Shown one piece after another: positions 34,552-43,040 of a stretch of DNA of 64,000 bases. Position 1 is the first letter of the stretch; every line of letters begins with the position of its first letter. Under the pieces are notes generated by a model that ran no database searches, was not told the origin of the DNA, and was given only the letters and a program-made list of their open reading frames with translations. Source of the stretch: Spirochaeta isovalerica (GTDB lineage Bacteria > Spirochaetota > Spirochaetia > DSM-2461); NCBI RefSeq assembly GCF_014207565.1, contig NZ_JACHGJ010000004.1, positions 1-64,000 on the forward strand, written 5' to 3'. The translations under genes and the position numbers were made by a program.

Positions 34552-35814
34552 TCAGATATTTTTAGCGTTTTTTAATAAATACTGTTCGGCTTCAGTTGAC
34601 CACAACCCGTTGTTCCGGTCACAAATGACTGCCAGTTCCTTGAAAAAAGGATCGGCTTTTCCTTTTTCCTCAAAATCGGCAATGGCCGTCAGATCCATGG
34701 AAATACCTGTGTATATGAGTTTTTTTCCACCGGGAATTTTGGGAAGATTGATCGTCGTTTCCACAACTGCATCAAGGCCGCCGATATGTGTAATCATGGC
34801 AGCGGGGTTTATTTCCCCCCGGGACATCATCTCGAGAGATTCCCGCATATCATCCGTATTGCCGCCGCTTGTTCCGACAATATGATGTGCCGCATAATGG
34901 ACGTCATAGAAATTCATGGACGCCGAAAAGTCCGTATTGGAAGGACCGGCGAAAAAGTTGAGACATCCGTCTTTACCGAGCAGAGCATCCCCCTGTTCAA
35001 CCACAGGCTTGACGGGAGCCATGACAAAAACATCATCAAAGCCGGCTCCCTTATTGAGATCCATAAGAGTTTTGACAGGATCATCAGATTCAGAAGTGTT
35101 CACATAAGTGAGCTCTACACCATTGGCAGCGGCTTCTTCTACGGTATAAATGGAAGCAGCTCTTTCAAGCCGGGCTTTGTCAATATCTGTAACAACAAGC
35201 CTTGCCGGTCTTTTGTCGCAGTGAATCGTATAATCGATCAGTCCCAGCCCCATTGGTCCGACACCGGCCAGAACCGCCATGGAACCGCCTTCGACGATTC
35301 CCATATTGTGGATATAGGTGCCCTGCTTAATGTGGTAGTTCGCATGCATGGCCCCGACGAGACAGGACATGGGTTCAGCCAGAGATCCCATAAAAAAGGC
35401 ATCTCCTTTGTAGGGAAGAAGGCAATCCATTTCCATAACCTCTTCGGGAATAATGATATATGTAGCGTCACCGCCGATATACTGATAGGAATAACCCGGC
35501 GCGTCGAGGCTTCCCTTGTAATTGAGAGCGGGCTGAATCGAAAATCTGTCGCCGCTCTTGAATTTCGAGGACCATCTGGAACCGACTTCCACAATCTCTC
35601 CGCAGAACTCATGTCCGATCATGACAGGATTATCCGCCACATTATCGGGAACGCGCTTGTGATCGGCTCCCTGACTCTGAGCCTTGTAGGAAGACATGCA
35701 GATACTGTCGGAAACAATCCTGGCCAGGATCTCGCCCTCTTTCAATGCCGGCAATTCAAACTCTTCCAATCTTAAATCGCCTTTACCGTAAAGACGTACT
35801 GCTTTTGTTTTCAT
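34552..35814 (-). CDS. L-sorbose-1-phosphate reductase-like zinc dehydrogenase
   Basis: The enzyme has 420 residues from ATG 35814, which has AGGAG eight bases upstream; the open frame extends to 35847. It is a large medium-chain dehydrogenase resembling SorE-type L-sorbose-1-phosphate reductases. Family landmarks are AVRLYGKGDLRLEEFELP, ICMSSYKA at the catalytic-zinc position, IGHEFCGEIVEVG, GSLAEPMSCLVGA, LAGVGPMGLG and GTSGGNTDDM. SorE reduces L-sorbose 1-phosphate to glucitol 6-phosphate. Whether the substrate here is phosphorylated is unknown. Its promoter carries the CTTTC repeats and a 27-bp element shared with the E2-E3-E1-PHP-SDR operon. Confidence 0.85.
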   Translation of the reverse strand: MKTKAVRLYGKGDLRLEEFELPALKEGEILARIVSDSICMSSYKAQSQGADHKRVPDNVADNPVMIGHEFCGEIVEVGSRWSSKFKSGDRFSIQPALNYKGSLDAPGYSYQYIGGDATYIIIPEEVMEMDCLLPYKGDAFFMGSLAEPMSCLVGAMHANYHIKQGTYIHNMGIVEGGSMAVLAGVGPMGLGLIDYTIHCDKRPARLVVTDIDKARLERAASIYTVEEAAANGVELTYVNTSESDDPVKTLMDLNKGAGFDDVFVMAPVKPVVEQGDALLGKDGCLNFFAGPSNTDFSASMNFYDVHYAAHHIVGTSGGNTDDMRESLEMMSRGEINPAAMITHIGGLDAVVETTINLPKIPGGKKLIYTGISMDLTAIADFEEKGKADPFFKELAVICDRNNGLWSTEAEQYLLKNAKNI

Positions 35815-35836
35815 ATTTCTACTCCTGATTCTATCA

Positions 35837-35932
35837 CTTTCAATCAAACTTTCGTTATACTTAATTTTATCTTTCGTATAGCTTTTCTGTCAATGTTATT
35901 TATGGTCAATTATTCTTTCTTTTCTGACTTTC
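35837..35932. promoter_or_regulatory. CTTTC-repeat regulatory region and promoter of the SorE-like gene
   Basis: CTTTC occurs at 35837, 35849, 35871, 35915 and 35928. A minus-strand promoter reads TTGACA (35888-35893), 16 bases, GATAAA (35866-35871). The element TTTCGTTAT-N8-TTATCTTTCG at 35850-35876 overlaps the -10 and has an equivalent with identical spacing at 44478-44504. DeoR-family regulators such as AgaR are known to bind CTTTC-type repeats. The region also lies upstream of the divergent binding-protein gene at 36012. Confidence 0.65.
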
Positions 35933-36011
35933 TTTACGGATTCATCAAAACCAATTATGGAACATTGAATTGAAGAACATATGAATTACAATTTCAAATA
36001 GAGGTAATGAT

Positions 36012-36764
36012 ATGAGGGTTCTATCATTTATTTTATTTTTTATTTTCATTCTGAATCTATCCGGAGAAGAAACTATCCAATGGGTCTTTACTGATTACGA
36101 GCCGGCCAATTTTGTAGACGAAAAGGGAAACTATGCAGGCTTTCTTTATGAAATAACTATAGAAGCTCTGGAAAACAGAATGGGTATTCCTGTAAAAATA
36201 TCCATTTACCCATGGCCCCGATGCCAGCACCTGGTCAAAGAAGGTGACTGCGACATAATGATCACAATACCTACCAGGGAAAGATTGGAATACACAATTC
36301 CCACAGAACTTCCTGTATGGATAAAAAGAAGGCTCATTTATACATATATAAATCATGAGGAACTGGAAACCATAAACCGATTGGACGGTTTTTCAGATAT
36401 AAAAATGGCAGGATATTCCGTCATATCCTATATAGGGAATGACTGGATAAAAGAATACGTAGTCGATGATTTCCATATACCTGTTGAATATGCTAAAACT
36501 GTCGAAGGAATGTACAGAATGCTTTCTGCCAAAAGAGGTGATCTGGTCATAGAAGAAAAGAGCATTGCCCATTCAAATATAAAAAATCTTGGTCTAACCG
36601 AGCTGATTGTAGAAACAGAAGGAGTTGCGAATGAAAGCCATTTCCACCTTCTGATCAGCAAACAATCATCCTTCAGAAATATAATATCCGAACTGAATAG
36701 TGTTCTCAATGATATGTGGGAGGATGGCACAATCCAAAAGATTCTGTCCAAATACGGCGCCTGA
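36012..36764 (+). CDS. Periplasmic solute-binding protein (SBP_bac_3-like)
   Basis: The 250-residue protein has a signal peptide (~1-18) and a family-3 binding-protein body: VFTDYEPANFVDEKGNYAGF near the mature start, FLYEITIEALENRMGI, KISIYPWPRC and a C-terminal FRNIISELNSVLNDMWEDGT-like helix (each seen as separate short motifs). It has the same AGAGGTAA ribosome site as the 33841 gene. No transport partners are present. It shares a 197-bp divergent promoter region with the SorE-like gene. Confidence 0.82.
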   Translation: MRVLSFILFFIFILNLSGEETIQWVFTDYEPANFVDEKGNYAGFLYEITIEALENRMGIPVKISIYPWPRCQHLVKEGDCDIMITIPTRERLEYTIPTELPVWIKRRLIYTYINHEELETINRLDGFSDIKMAGYSVISYIGNDWIKEYVVDDFHIPVEYAKTVEGMYRMLSAKRGDLVIEEKSIAHSNIKNLGLTELIVETEGVANESHFHLLISKQSSFRNIISELNSVLNDMWEDGTIQKILSKYGA

Positions 36765-36776
36765 CCCCCAAAAAGG

Positions 36777-36819
36777 CGCCGGAAAGCTGAGCGTATTTCA
36801 ATACTCAAGTTTTCCGGCG
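36777..36819. terminator. Long imperfect hairpin between convergent genes
   Basis: CGCCGGAAA (36777-36785) pairs with TTTCCGGCG (36811-36819), and the stem continues imperfectly through CTGAG/CTCAAG and GTATT/AATAC around a very short loop. It lies between the binding-protein gene (plus) and the SDR gene (minus), so it may end both transcripts. An A-run precedes the stem (36770-36774), giving T residues after it on the minus strand. Confidence 0.6.
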
Positions 36820-36850
36820 ACGTAGAAGATGTCCCGAGATTCGCCTGATG

Positions 36851-37930
36851 CTAGTTAAGCATGAGCTGGCCGCCGGTGACCGGCACCGCCTGTCCCGTCT
36901 CATACTTCTGATCGACGATATACCTCACGGCCTTCATAACATCTTCGGTCGTACAACCCCTCTTCATCGGCACTTTCGCCTCGTAAAAGGCCCGCACATC
37001 GGCGATGGTCTTCGCCCCGGGAACTTTTCCTGTATTCAGATACTGAACAAACAATCCTCTATCGGGATCGGACCAGAGCGGCCCGTCGAGGAAGTTACCG
37101 GGACAGATAGAGTTCACTTTTATGTTGTCTGTAATGAGCTCAAGAGCGAAACTCTGAGTCAGGCCGATTCCGCCGAACTTGGCTCCCGCGTAGGCTCCGT
37201 TTTTATTGGAGCCTTCAAGCCCCGACTTGGAATTGATCTGAATGATATCGGTTAAATAACCGGATGCCATTTTATTCTGCTCCGCCATTAACCGGGCTGC
37301 GAATTTTGTGCAGATAAAATATCCCGTATAATCGACGGAAGTGACAAAGTTGAAATCTTTGAGCGTCATCTCTTTGACGCTTCCTGCTTTGAGAACACCG
37401 GCGTTACTGATAAAAACATCGACTCCGCCCGTTTTTAAAGCTATTGCTTCCATCATCCTCTCCACCGATTCTTCCTCGGTAACGTTGACTTCCACGGCGT
37501 AAGCAGTCTTTCTTCCGCTTTTGATGTTGAGCTCTTCGGCCAGCGCTTCAGCTCCCTTCATATTCATATCGGCGATAAAGACAATACTGCCCTGATCAAC
37601 CAGATCCCGAACCAATCCTTCTCCGAATCCCTGAGCCCCTCCGGTCACAACAGATACTTTTCCATTGAGAACCGAGGGAGAGTGATTTCCGGGATAGTCA
37701 AGGGAGAATAACCCCATACCGGCGACTTCTATGGAAGCAGGACTGATTCCTCTCTCCTTCCTGTATTTTCTGAAGGCAACCGCCAGGCCGTCATCGGAGT
37801 TCTGACCTGCTTTGACTTTCAGAGTCTGATCATTCCCTTTCCCTTCCGGGGTAAAAGCGACGATGGCACATTTTCCATTATTATGGGATAGACCCCTTAT
37901 CCAGGCTGCCATTTTCATTTTTTCATTCAT
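36851..37930 (-). CDS. SDR oxidoreductase with an extra N-terminal domain (sorbitol-6-phosphate dehydrogenase-like)
   Basis: The enzyme has 359 residues from ATG 37930 (AGAAGG upstream). The C-terminal ~265 residues are a short-chain dehydrogenase: VVTGGAQGFGEG cofactor loop, ISNAGVLKAG, catalytic serine in INSKSG and Y-X3-K in AYAGAKFGG. Sequence style is near sorbitol-6-phosphate 2-dehydrogenases. The first ~90 residues (MAAWIRGLSHNNGKCAIVAF onwards) are not part of the SDR fold and I do not recognise them. It is the last gene of the E2-E3-E1-PHP operon. It may interconvert a polyol or ketose intermediate. Confidence 0.85.
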   Translation of the reverse strand: MNEKMKMAAWIRGLSHNNGKCAIVAFTPEGKGNDQTLKVKAGQNSDDGLAVAFRKYRKERGISPASIEVAGMGLFSLDYPGNHSPSVLNGKVSVVTGGAQGFGEGLVRDLVDQGSIVFIADMNMKGAEALAEELNIKSGRKTAYAVEVNVTEEESVERMMEAIALKTGGVDVFISNAGVLKAGSVKEMTLKDFNFVTSVDYTGYFICTKFAARLMAEQNKMASGYLTDIIQINSKSGLEGSNKNGAYAGAKFGGIGLTQSFALELITDNIKVNSICPGNFLDGPLWSDPDRGLFVQYLNTGKVPGAKTIADVRAFYEAKVPMKRGCTTEDVMKAVRYIVDQKYETGQAVPVTGGQLMLN

Positions 37931-37942
37931 TTCAATCACCTT

Positions 37943-39223
37943 CTACTTCAATATTTCTCTGATTTGCCCGGTTATAACCGGATCAGACGGATCGAGAAGA
38001 CGACCGGCTTTACCATACCGGAAGATTCTCTCATCGAGAGACAGTCCCGCAAGGGGATTTTCTTTACTGAACAGATTGAGATCAGGATCACCGTCAGTCA
38101 GTTTTTCATGGGCTATGAGAGCCCAGGTCGCATCTATCAGGTGGGAGAAATCGGGATCGAGGACTTCCGGGCAGTGAAAAGACTGACGGGAGGAGTTGAT
38201 ATCCACGCCGCTGATCTCCATCAATCCGAATTCGCTGCTGAGTTTCTGAACCCGTTTCAGCTGTTCTTTTGTGTTGCGGGGCGGCATATAGGTTACGGCC
38301 CGGAAGCCTATCCTTTTCAATTCCTCAAAGAGAAGGTCCAGATAATCGTCTTCGAACTTCTCAGCTTTCTTATCACCTGTTGCACTATCCGTTACATCTC
38401 CCAGATAGGCATAAGCGGGAATGGCGCCGATGGAATTGGCGAAATTCACAACGACCTGCACATTGATGCACTCATCGTGATCGGGCTGTATAAAAAACCG
38501 TGGAAGGAAATTGGATTTCATAACACCCAGAAGATCGTACTGATAGTGGGGATTCGATTCGTCGAGAAGGAATTCTCTGATTTTAGAGCTGAGACTGATT
38601 TTCATCGTCTCTTCAAGAAAGCGGACAGTGTCCTCCCCTTTTCCGAATTGATCGAGGATTTTCCCGGCCAGGGCATAGAGAATATGACGTTCGGTAATGC
38701 TTCCCTTGATTCCCGCATTGGAGATGGCCAGAACATCTCTGTCAAAATCGATCTGCTCGATCGGGAAATCCTGGATCAGCTCGTTGAGCTTCTCCACCTC
38801 TTTCCTGTTTCTTTTGTTCCGTTCAACACAGATAGGAGCCAGAAAAGCTTCCACAAGGGGGAATTTATTCTGCGGAACTCCGTGTACCGCCATATAAGCG
38901 ATATTTTCCGAGTCGGGATTGTTAATCTTCTTCCCTTCCAGTTTCGTTCCGTACATATTGACACGTACCTCGAAACCGCAGGTTGAAGCGATACCCAGAA
39001 TTTTCGCCGCTTCAATTATTTCATATGCACCGGAAATGCTGTCGTGATCCATAATCCCCACAGCACCGAGCCCGGCTTTCCAGGCATGAAAAGCCGCCCC
39101 GGCGGGCGTATAGGGACTGAATGAATAGGTCGTGTGGACGTGGTTGTTCACTTCATCGTTTTTCGGCTCGGCGACTGCTTCGCCGGCCTTTTTTTTCAGG
39201 TTGGTCAGATTGATTTGACCCAT
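37943..39223 (-). CDS. PHP domain protein
   Basis: The 426-residue protein shows the metal-binding motifs of the PHP superfamily: NHVHTTYS (~27-34), GIMDHDSISGA (~56-66), a CGFEVRVN glutamate motif and later histidines (QPDHDECINV). PHP proteins are phosphoesterases or other metallohydrolases; histidinol phosphatase and polymerase PHP domains are the known examples. This protein is longer than simple PHP phosphatases. It sits between the fused E1 gene (3-bp gap) and the SDR gene, so it probably hydrolyses a pathway intermediate, perhaps a phosphate ester. Function is inferred only from context. Confidence 0.82.
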   Translation of the reverse strand: MGQINLTNLKKKAGEAVAEPKNDEVNNHVHTTYSFSPYTPAGAAFHAWKAGLGAVGIMDHDSISGAYEIIEAAKILGIASTCGFEVRVNMYGTKLEGKKINNPDSENIAYMAVHGVPQNKFPLVEAFLAPICVERNKRNRKEVEKLNELIQDFPIEQIDFDRDVLAISNAGIKGSITERHILYALAGKILDQFGKGEDTVRFLEETMKISLSSKIREFLLDESNPHYQYDLLGVMKSNFLPRFFIQPDHDECINVQVVVNFANSIGAIPAYAYLGDVTDSATGDKKAEKFEDDYLDLLFEELKRIGFRAVTYMPPRNTKEQLKRVQKLSSEFGLMEISGVDINSSRQSFHCPEVLDPDFSHLIDATWALIAHEKLTDGDPDLNLFSKENPLAGLSLDERIFRYGKAGRLLDPSDPVITGQIREILK

Positions 39224-39226
39224 AAA

Positions 39227-41686
39227 TCAGACTCCCTCTTTGTTTCTTCTTAAAACTTCGCCATTTGTCTGGTTACTCTTTGCCGTGTAACCGGGCAGGG
39301 GCAGAATCTGCTCATGAACGGCATCGATCAGCCAGTCAGCGCTCGGGAAGAAATAATCTTCCATTTCGGCGGGAGGCGTAATCCAGTTCATGGCGCCGAC
39401 AACAACGGGAGGAGCATCGAGATAGTCAAAAGCCTGACGGCTGATGTGAGACGCTGCCGTGTGGAGGAATGAACCTCTTTCGCTGGCATCGGAAGCGAGC
39501 AGGATTTTACCTGTTTTTTTAACGGACTCGATAATCTTCTCGTAATTGAGGGGATTCATAAATCTCATATCGATGACTTCCGCTTCCAGGCCGTGCTCCG
39601 CTTTAAGTTTCTCAGCGGCGTCCATGGCTGTATAAATTGTCGATCCGATTGTCAGGATAGTGATGTCCTTACCTTCTCTTCTGATAGCCGGCTCGCCTTC
39701 GGGAATCTCGTAGTAGCCTTCGGGAACGCCCTCTTTTTCGAACTGCTCGCCGATGCCGTATAGTTTCTGGCTTTCGAAGAAGATAACAGGATCGGTTCCT
39801 CTCAGAGCCAGGTTGAGCATACCTTTGGCATCGTAGGGAGTTGTGGGGAACATAACTTTCAGACCGGGAATATGAGCTGTAAGAGCCGTCCAGTCCTGGG
39901 AGTGCTGTGCACCGTATTTATTACCGACAGAAACTCTCAGGACGAGCGGCATCTTCAGAACTCCGCCGCTCATGGACTGCCATTTGGGCATCTGGTTGAA
40001 TATTTCATCTCCCGCCCGGCCCATGAAGTCGCAGTACATCAGCTCGGCAACGGCCCGCCCGCCGCTCATGGCGTACCCGACAGCGGAACCGACAATCGCC
40101 GCTTCGGAAATGGGAGAGTTGAAAAGTCTGTGGTATGGCAGGGCTTCTGTGAGACCGCGGTATACAGCAAAGGCACCGCCCCAGTCTCTGTTCTCCTCAC
40201 CGTAGGCGACCATTGTCGGATCTTCGTAGAACCGGTGCAACATGGCTTCGAAAAGTCCATCTCTGAGTGTAAAGGTTCTGGCCGCCGAATAGGGTTTGCC
40301 GTTCTCATCGAAGGCGAATCTGTTCTTTCTGGCATTGGATTTAACCTGGGGATTCTCCTCTTTGGGAGTGAGAACTTCAGGCTCTCTGTCGTCGAGTTTC
40401 GGTTCGTTTCCGTTGGAAAACATGACCGACTCGATAAAGGCCCCGTTTACATGGGGAGAAACTTCATCGTTAATGGCCAGAGACATGGTGTTGGTGATTT
40501 TTTCAACAACTTTTGTCTTCATAGCTTCCTGATCACTTTCGCTTATGACGCCGTTCTCAAGGAGATATTTACCGTATCCTTCGAGGCTGTCATTTTCTCT
40601 GAATGAATCGATCTCCTCTTTGGATCTGTAGGAAGAGGCATCGGAGGGAGAGTGACCGGAAAGTCTGTAGGTAATGGTTTCCATAAAGACAGGACCTTTA
40701 CCTTCGAGGAGAAGTTTTTTCTTTCTCTCCATGGCATCAGCCACGGCGAGAGGATTGAAACCGTCCACTCTTTCGGTGTGCATATTGTCGGGATTAACTC
40801 CGGCGCCCACTCTGGCAGCCAGTCCGTAACCCATTGTCTCACCGGACGTCTGTCCGCCCATTCCGTAGAAGTTATTGAAGATATTGAGCATCCAGGGGGG
40901 ATTGCCTCCCAGAGACTTGTCCCACAGAGTGGTGTACTGATCCATGGATCCCATGGAAAGAGCTTCCCAGACAGGACCGCATCCCAGAGAAGCATCTCCG
41001 ATATTTCCGATTACGATTCCGGGTTTTCTGTTTACTCTTTTGTAGAGTGCGGCACCCATACTGATATCAGCGCTCCCCCCTACGATGGCGTTATTGGGCA
41101 TGCTTCCGAAAGGAGAAAAGAAAGTATGCATGGAACCGCCGAGACCCTTGTTGAATCCCGTCGCACGGGCGAAGATTTCAGCCAGAGCACCGTAGAGAAC
41201 AAAGTTTTCAGCCAGGTCTTTCGTATCGCCGTTTTTGTATCCTTTTTCAACCACTCTGAGGCAGTCTCCGCCGAAAAAGTTTTCCATGATACCGGTCAGA
41301 TCTTTGTCATCCATCTGTCTGACAGCGGAAAAAGACTTGGATAGGATTTCTCCGTGGGATCTGTGGGAACCGAAGATAAAGTCATCGGCCGTAAGGTGAT
41401 AGCTCTGCCCGACAGAAGCGGATTCCTGTCCGGCGGAAAGGTGAGCGGGACCTCTGTGATTGTAGGCGATTCCGTTGTAGGAACCTTCGGTTTTAATGGA
41501 GTTGAGCATCATCTCGAACTCGCGGACCATCAGCATATCGTAATAGATATTTTTCAGCCCCTCTTTACCGTATTTTTTCAGCTCTTTCTTTATGTCCGGT
41601 TTATACTGATTAACCGGGATATCCTTGATCTTTATTACATCTGATTTTCTTACTTCGATGGGATCGACTACTTGTGATCTTGGCAT
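39227..41686 (-). CDS. Fused alpha/beta E1 component of a 2-oxoacid/acetoin dehydrogenase complex
   Basis: The 819-residue protein joins E1-alpha (~40-430) and E1-beta (~465-805), normally two genes. The thiamine-diphosphate motif near residue 230 reads IGDAS rather than GDG. It is separated from the NNFYGMG asparagines by about 38 residues, longer than usual because of an insert. A further insert (~130-165) precedes [11 protein letters not shown]. The beta half has [43 protein letters not shown] and [16 protein letters not shown], all typical. The partner E2 and E3 are encoded directly upstream. The substrate, an oxoacid, acyloin or diketone, is not known. Confidence 0.88.
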   Translation of the reverse strand: MPRSQVVDPIEVRKSDVIKIKDIPVNQYKPDIKKELKKYGKEGLKNIYYDMLMVREFEMMLNSIKTEGSYNGIAYNHRGPAHLSAGQESASVGQSYHLTADDFIFGSHRSHGEILSKSFSAVRQMDDKDLTGIMENFFGGDCLRVVEKGYKNGDTKDLAENFVLYGALAEIFARATGFNKGLGGSMHTFFSPFGSMPNNAIVGGSADISMGAALYKRVNRKPGIVIGNIGDASLGCGPVWEALSMGSMDQYTTLWDKSLGGNPPWMLNIFNNFYGMGGQTSGETMGYGLAARVGAGVNPDNMHTERVDGFNPLAVADAMERKKKLLLEGKGPVFMETITYRLSGHSPSDASSYRSKEEIDSFRENDSLEGYGKYLLENGVISESDQEAMKTKVVEKITNTMSLAINDEVSPHVNGAFIESVMFSNGNEPKLDDREPEVLTPKEENPQVKSNARKNRFAFDENGKPYSAARTFTLRDGLFEAMLHRFYEDPTMVAYGEENRDWGGAFAVYRGLTEALPYHRLFNSPISEAAIVGSAVGYAMSGGRAVAELMYCDFMGRAGDEIFNQMPKWQSMSGGVLKMPLVLRVSVGNKYGAQHSQDWTALTAHIPGLKVMFPTTPYDAKGMLNLALRGTDPVIFFESQKLYGIGEQFEKEGVPEGYYEIPEGEPAIRREGKDITILTIGSTIYTAMDAAEKLKAEHGLEAEVIDMRFMNPLNYEKIIESVKKTGKILLASDASERGSFLHTAASHISRQAFDYLDAPPVVVGAMNWITPPAEMEDYFFPSADWLIDAVHEQILPLPGYTAKSNQTNGEVLRRNKEGV

Positions 41687-41701
41687 TCTTAAACTCCTTT
41701 A

Positions 41702-43030
41702 TTACAACGCCCAGAGGGTATCTTTGATGATTTCCGATACCGAGGGATGGGGGAAAATGATTTCTTTAACTTCGCTGACTCTCAGTTCAGCTTCTATCAT
41801 GGTTGAACCGGCCGCAATGATCTCGCTGCACATGCCGCCGAGCATGTGGACCCCGAGAATCACATCCGAATCCGCATCAACGACGACTTTACAAACACCG
41901 GAGGCTTTTCCGTTTTCCGCAAAGAACCTTCCATTTCCACGCATCTGCATGGAAGCGGCTTTTACATTGAATCCTTTTTCCTTGGCTTCACTCTCTGTCA
42001 TTCCGACACCGGCCGCTTCGGGATGGCTGTAAACCGCCCAGGGAACAGCCTTGTACCGCATATGGTCGTCGCCTCCGCAGATGTTGTTTACAGCCACTTC
42101 GCCCATGCGGTAGGCTGAGTGTGCCAGTAGTGATTTACCTGTGACATCTCCAATGGCATAAACACCGGGAAGATTGGTCCGCATTTTATCATCTACTTTG
42201 ATCCTGCCTCTTTCGATATCCAGACCGGCTCCTTCAAAGTTCTCTATATTGGGCCGCCTGCCGACAGACATGAGGATAAGATCCGCTTCGATGCTGTTCT
42301 CCTTCCCCTTTTTATCTGTATAGAAAACCTTCTTACCGTCTATCTTTTCCACTTTGCAGGAAAGGTTGAAATTGACAGCTTTCATTTCCCGCCTCATAAC
42401 TTTTGCCAGGTCTCTGTCCATAAAAGGTACGATCTCATCCATCATCTCGATGATATCTGTCTGAATACCGAGATTGGAGAAAAAGGAAGCGAATTCCAGG
42501 CCGATAACACCGCCGCCGATAACGGCAACCTTTTCGGGAAGCTCTTTCAGCTCAAGAACTTCACGACTGGTTTTGACATGGGGACTGTCGGCACCGGGTA
42601 TGGGAAGAATGAAAGGACGGGAACCGGTAGCTAATATGATAGTCTCACCTTCATATTCCTTTCCGTCGACCTGAACCTTCCTGCCGCCCTTGAAGAAGGC
42701 TTCGCCTTCGATGACGTCCACTTTATTGTGTTTCATAAGGAAAGCGACGCCATTGCGATTGTGCATAACAACTTCCTGTTTCCAGGCCATGGCCTCTTCC
42801 ATATTGAAAGAGACATTCTCGGCATGGACGCCGAACTGCTCGCTGTGAAGAGCTTTCTTGTAGAGTTTTGAAGAGTTCAAAAGGCTTTTTGTGGGAATAC
42901 AGCCCCTGTTGAGACAGACACCGCCGAGGTGTTCCTTTTCAATGATAAGGACTTTCTTCCCTCTGGCTCCCGCCCTTTCGGCAGCAAGATAACCGCCGGG
43001 ACCGGATCCGATAATAATGATATCGTACAT
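41702..43030 (-). CDS. lpdA: Dihydrolipoyl dehydrogenase (E3)
   Basis: The 442-residue flavoprotein has an N-terminal FAD motif GSGPGGYLAAE, redox-active C39 and C44 (GGVCLNRGCIPTKS), an NAD motif VIGGGVIGLEFA, the second FAD motif GVYAIGDVTG and the catalytic HPSVSE near the C-terminus. It reoxidises the dihydrolipoyl group of E2 using NAD+. Gene order (E2, E3, E1 on the minus strand) and tight spacing show that it serves the local complex. The ribosome site AAGGGGAG precedes ATG 43030. Confidence 0.96.
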   Translation of the reverse strand: MYDIIIIGSGPGGYLAAERAGARGKKVLIIEKEHLGGVCLNRGCIPTKSLLNSSKLYKKALHSEQFGVHAENVSFNMEEAMAWKQEVVMHNRNGVAFLMKHNKVDVIEGEAFFKGGRKVQVDGKEYEGETIILATGSRPFILPIPGADSPHVKTSREVLELKELPEKVAVIGGGVIGLEFASFFSNLGIQTDIIEMMDEIVPFMDRDLAKVMRREMKAVNFNLSCKVEKIDGKKVFYTDKKGKENSIEADLILMSVGRRPNIENFEGAGLDIERGRIKVDDKMRTNLPGVYAIGDVTGKSLLAHSAYRMGEVAVNNICGGDDHMRYKAVPWAVYSHPEAAGVGMTESEAKEKGFNVKAASMQMRGNGRFFAENGKASGVCKVVVDADSDVILGVHMLGGMCSEIIAAGSTMIEAELRVSEVKEIIFPHPSVSEIIKDTLWAL

Positions 43031-43040
43031 TAATCTCCCC

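Noticed and set aside
39872-41344. Long plus-strand open frames antisense to the fused E1 gene
   Set aside because: They mirror the codon structure of E1, have no ribosome sites, and their translations lack any recognisable motif.
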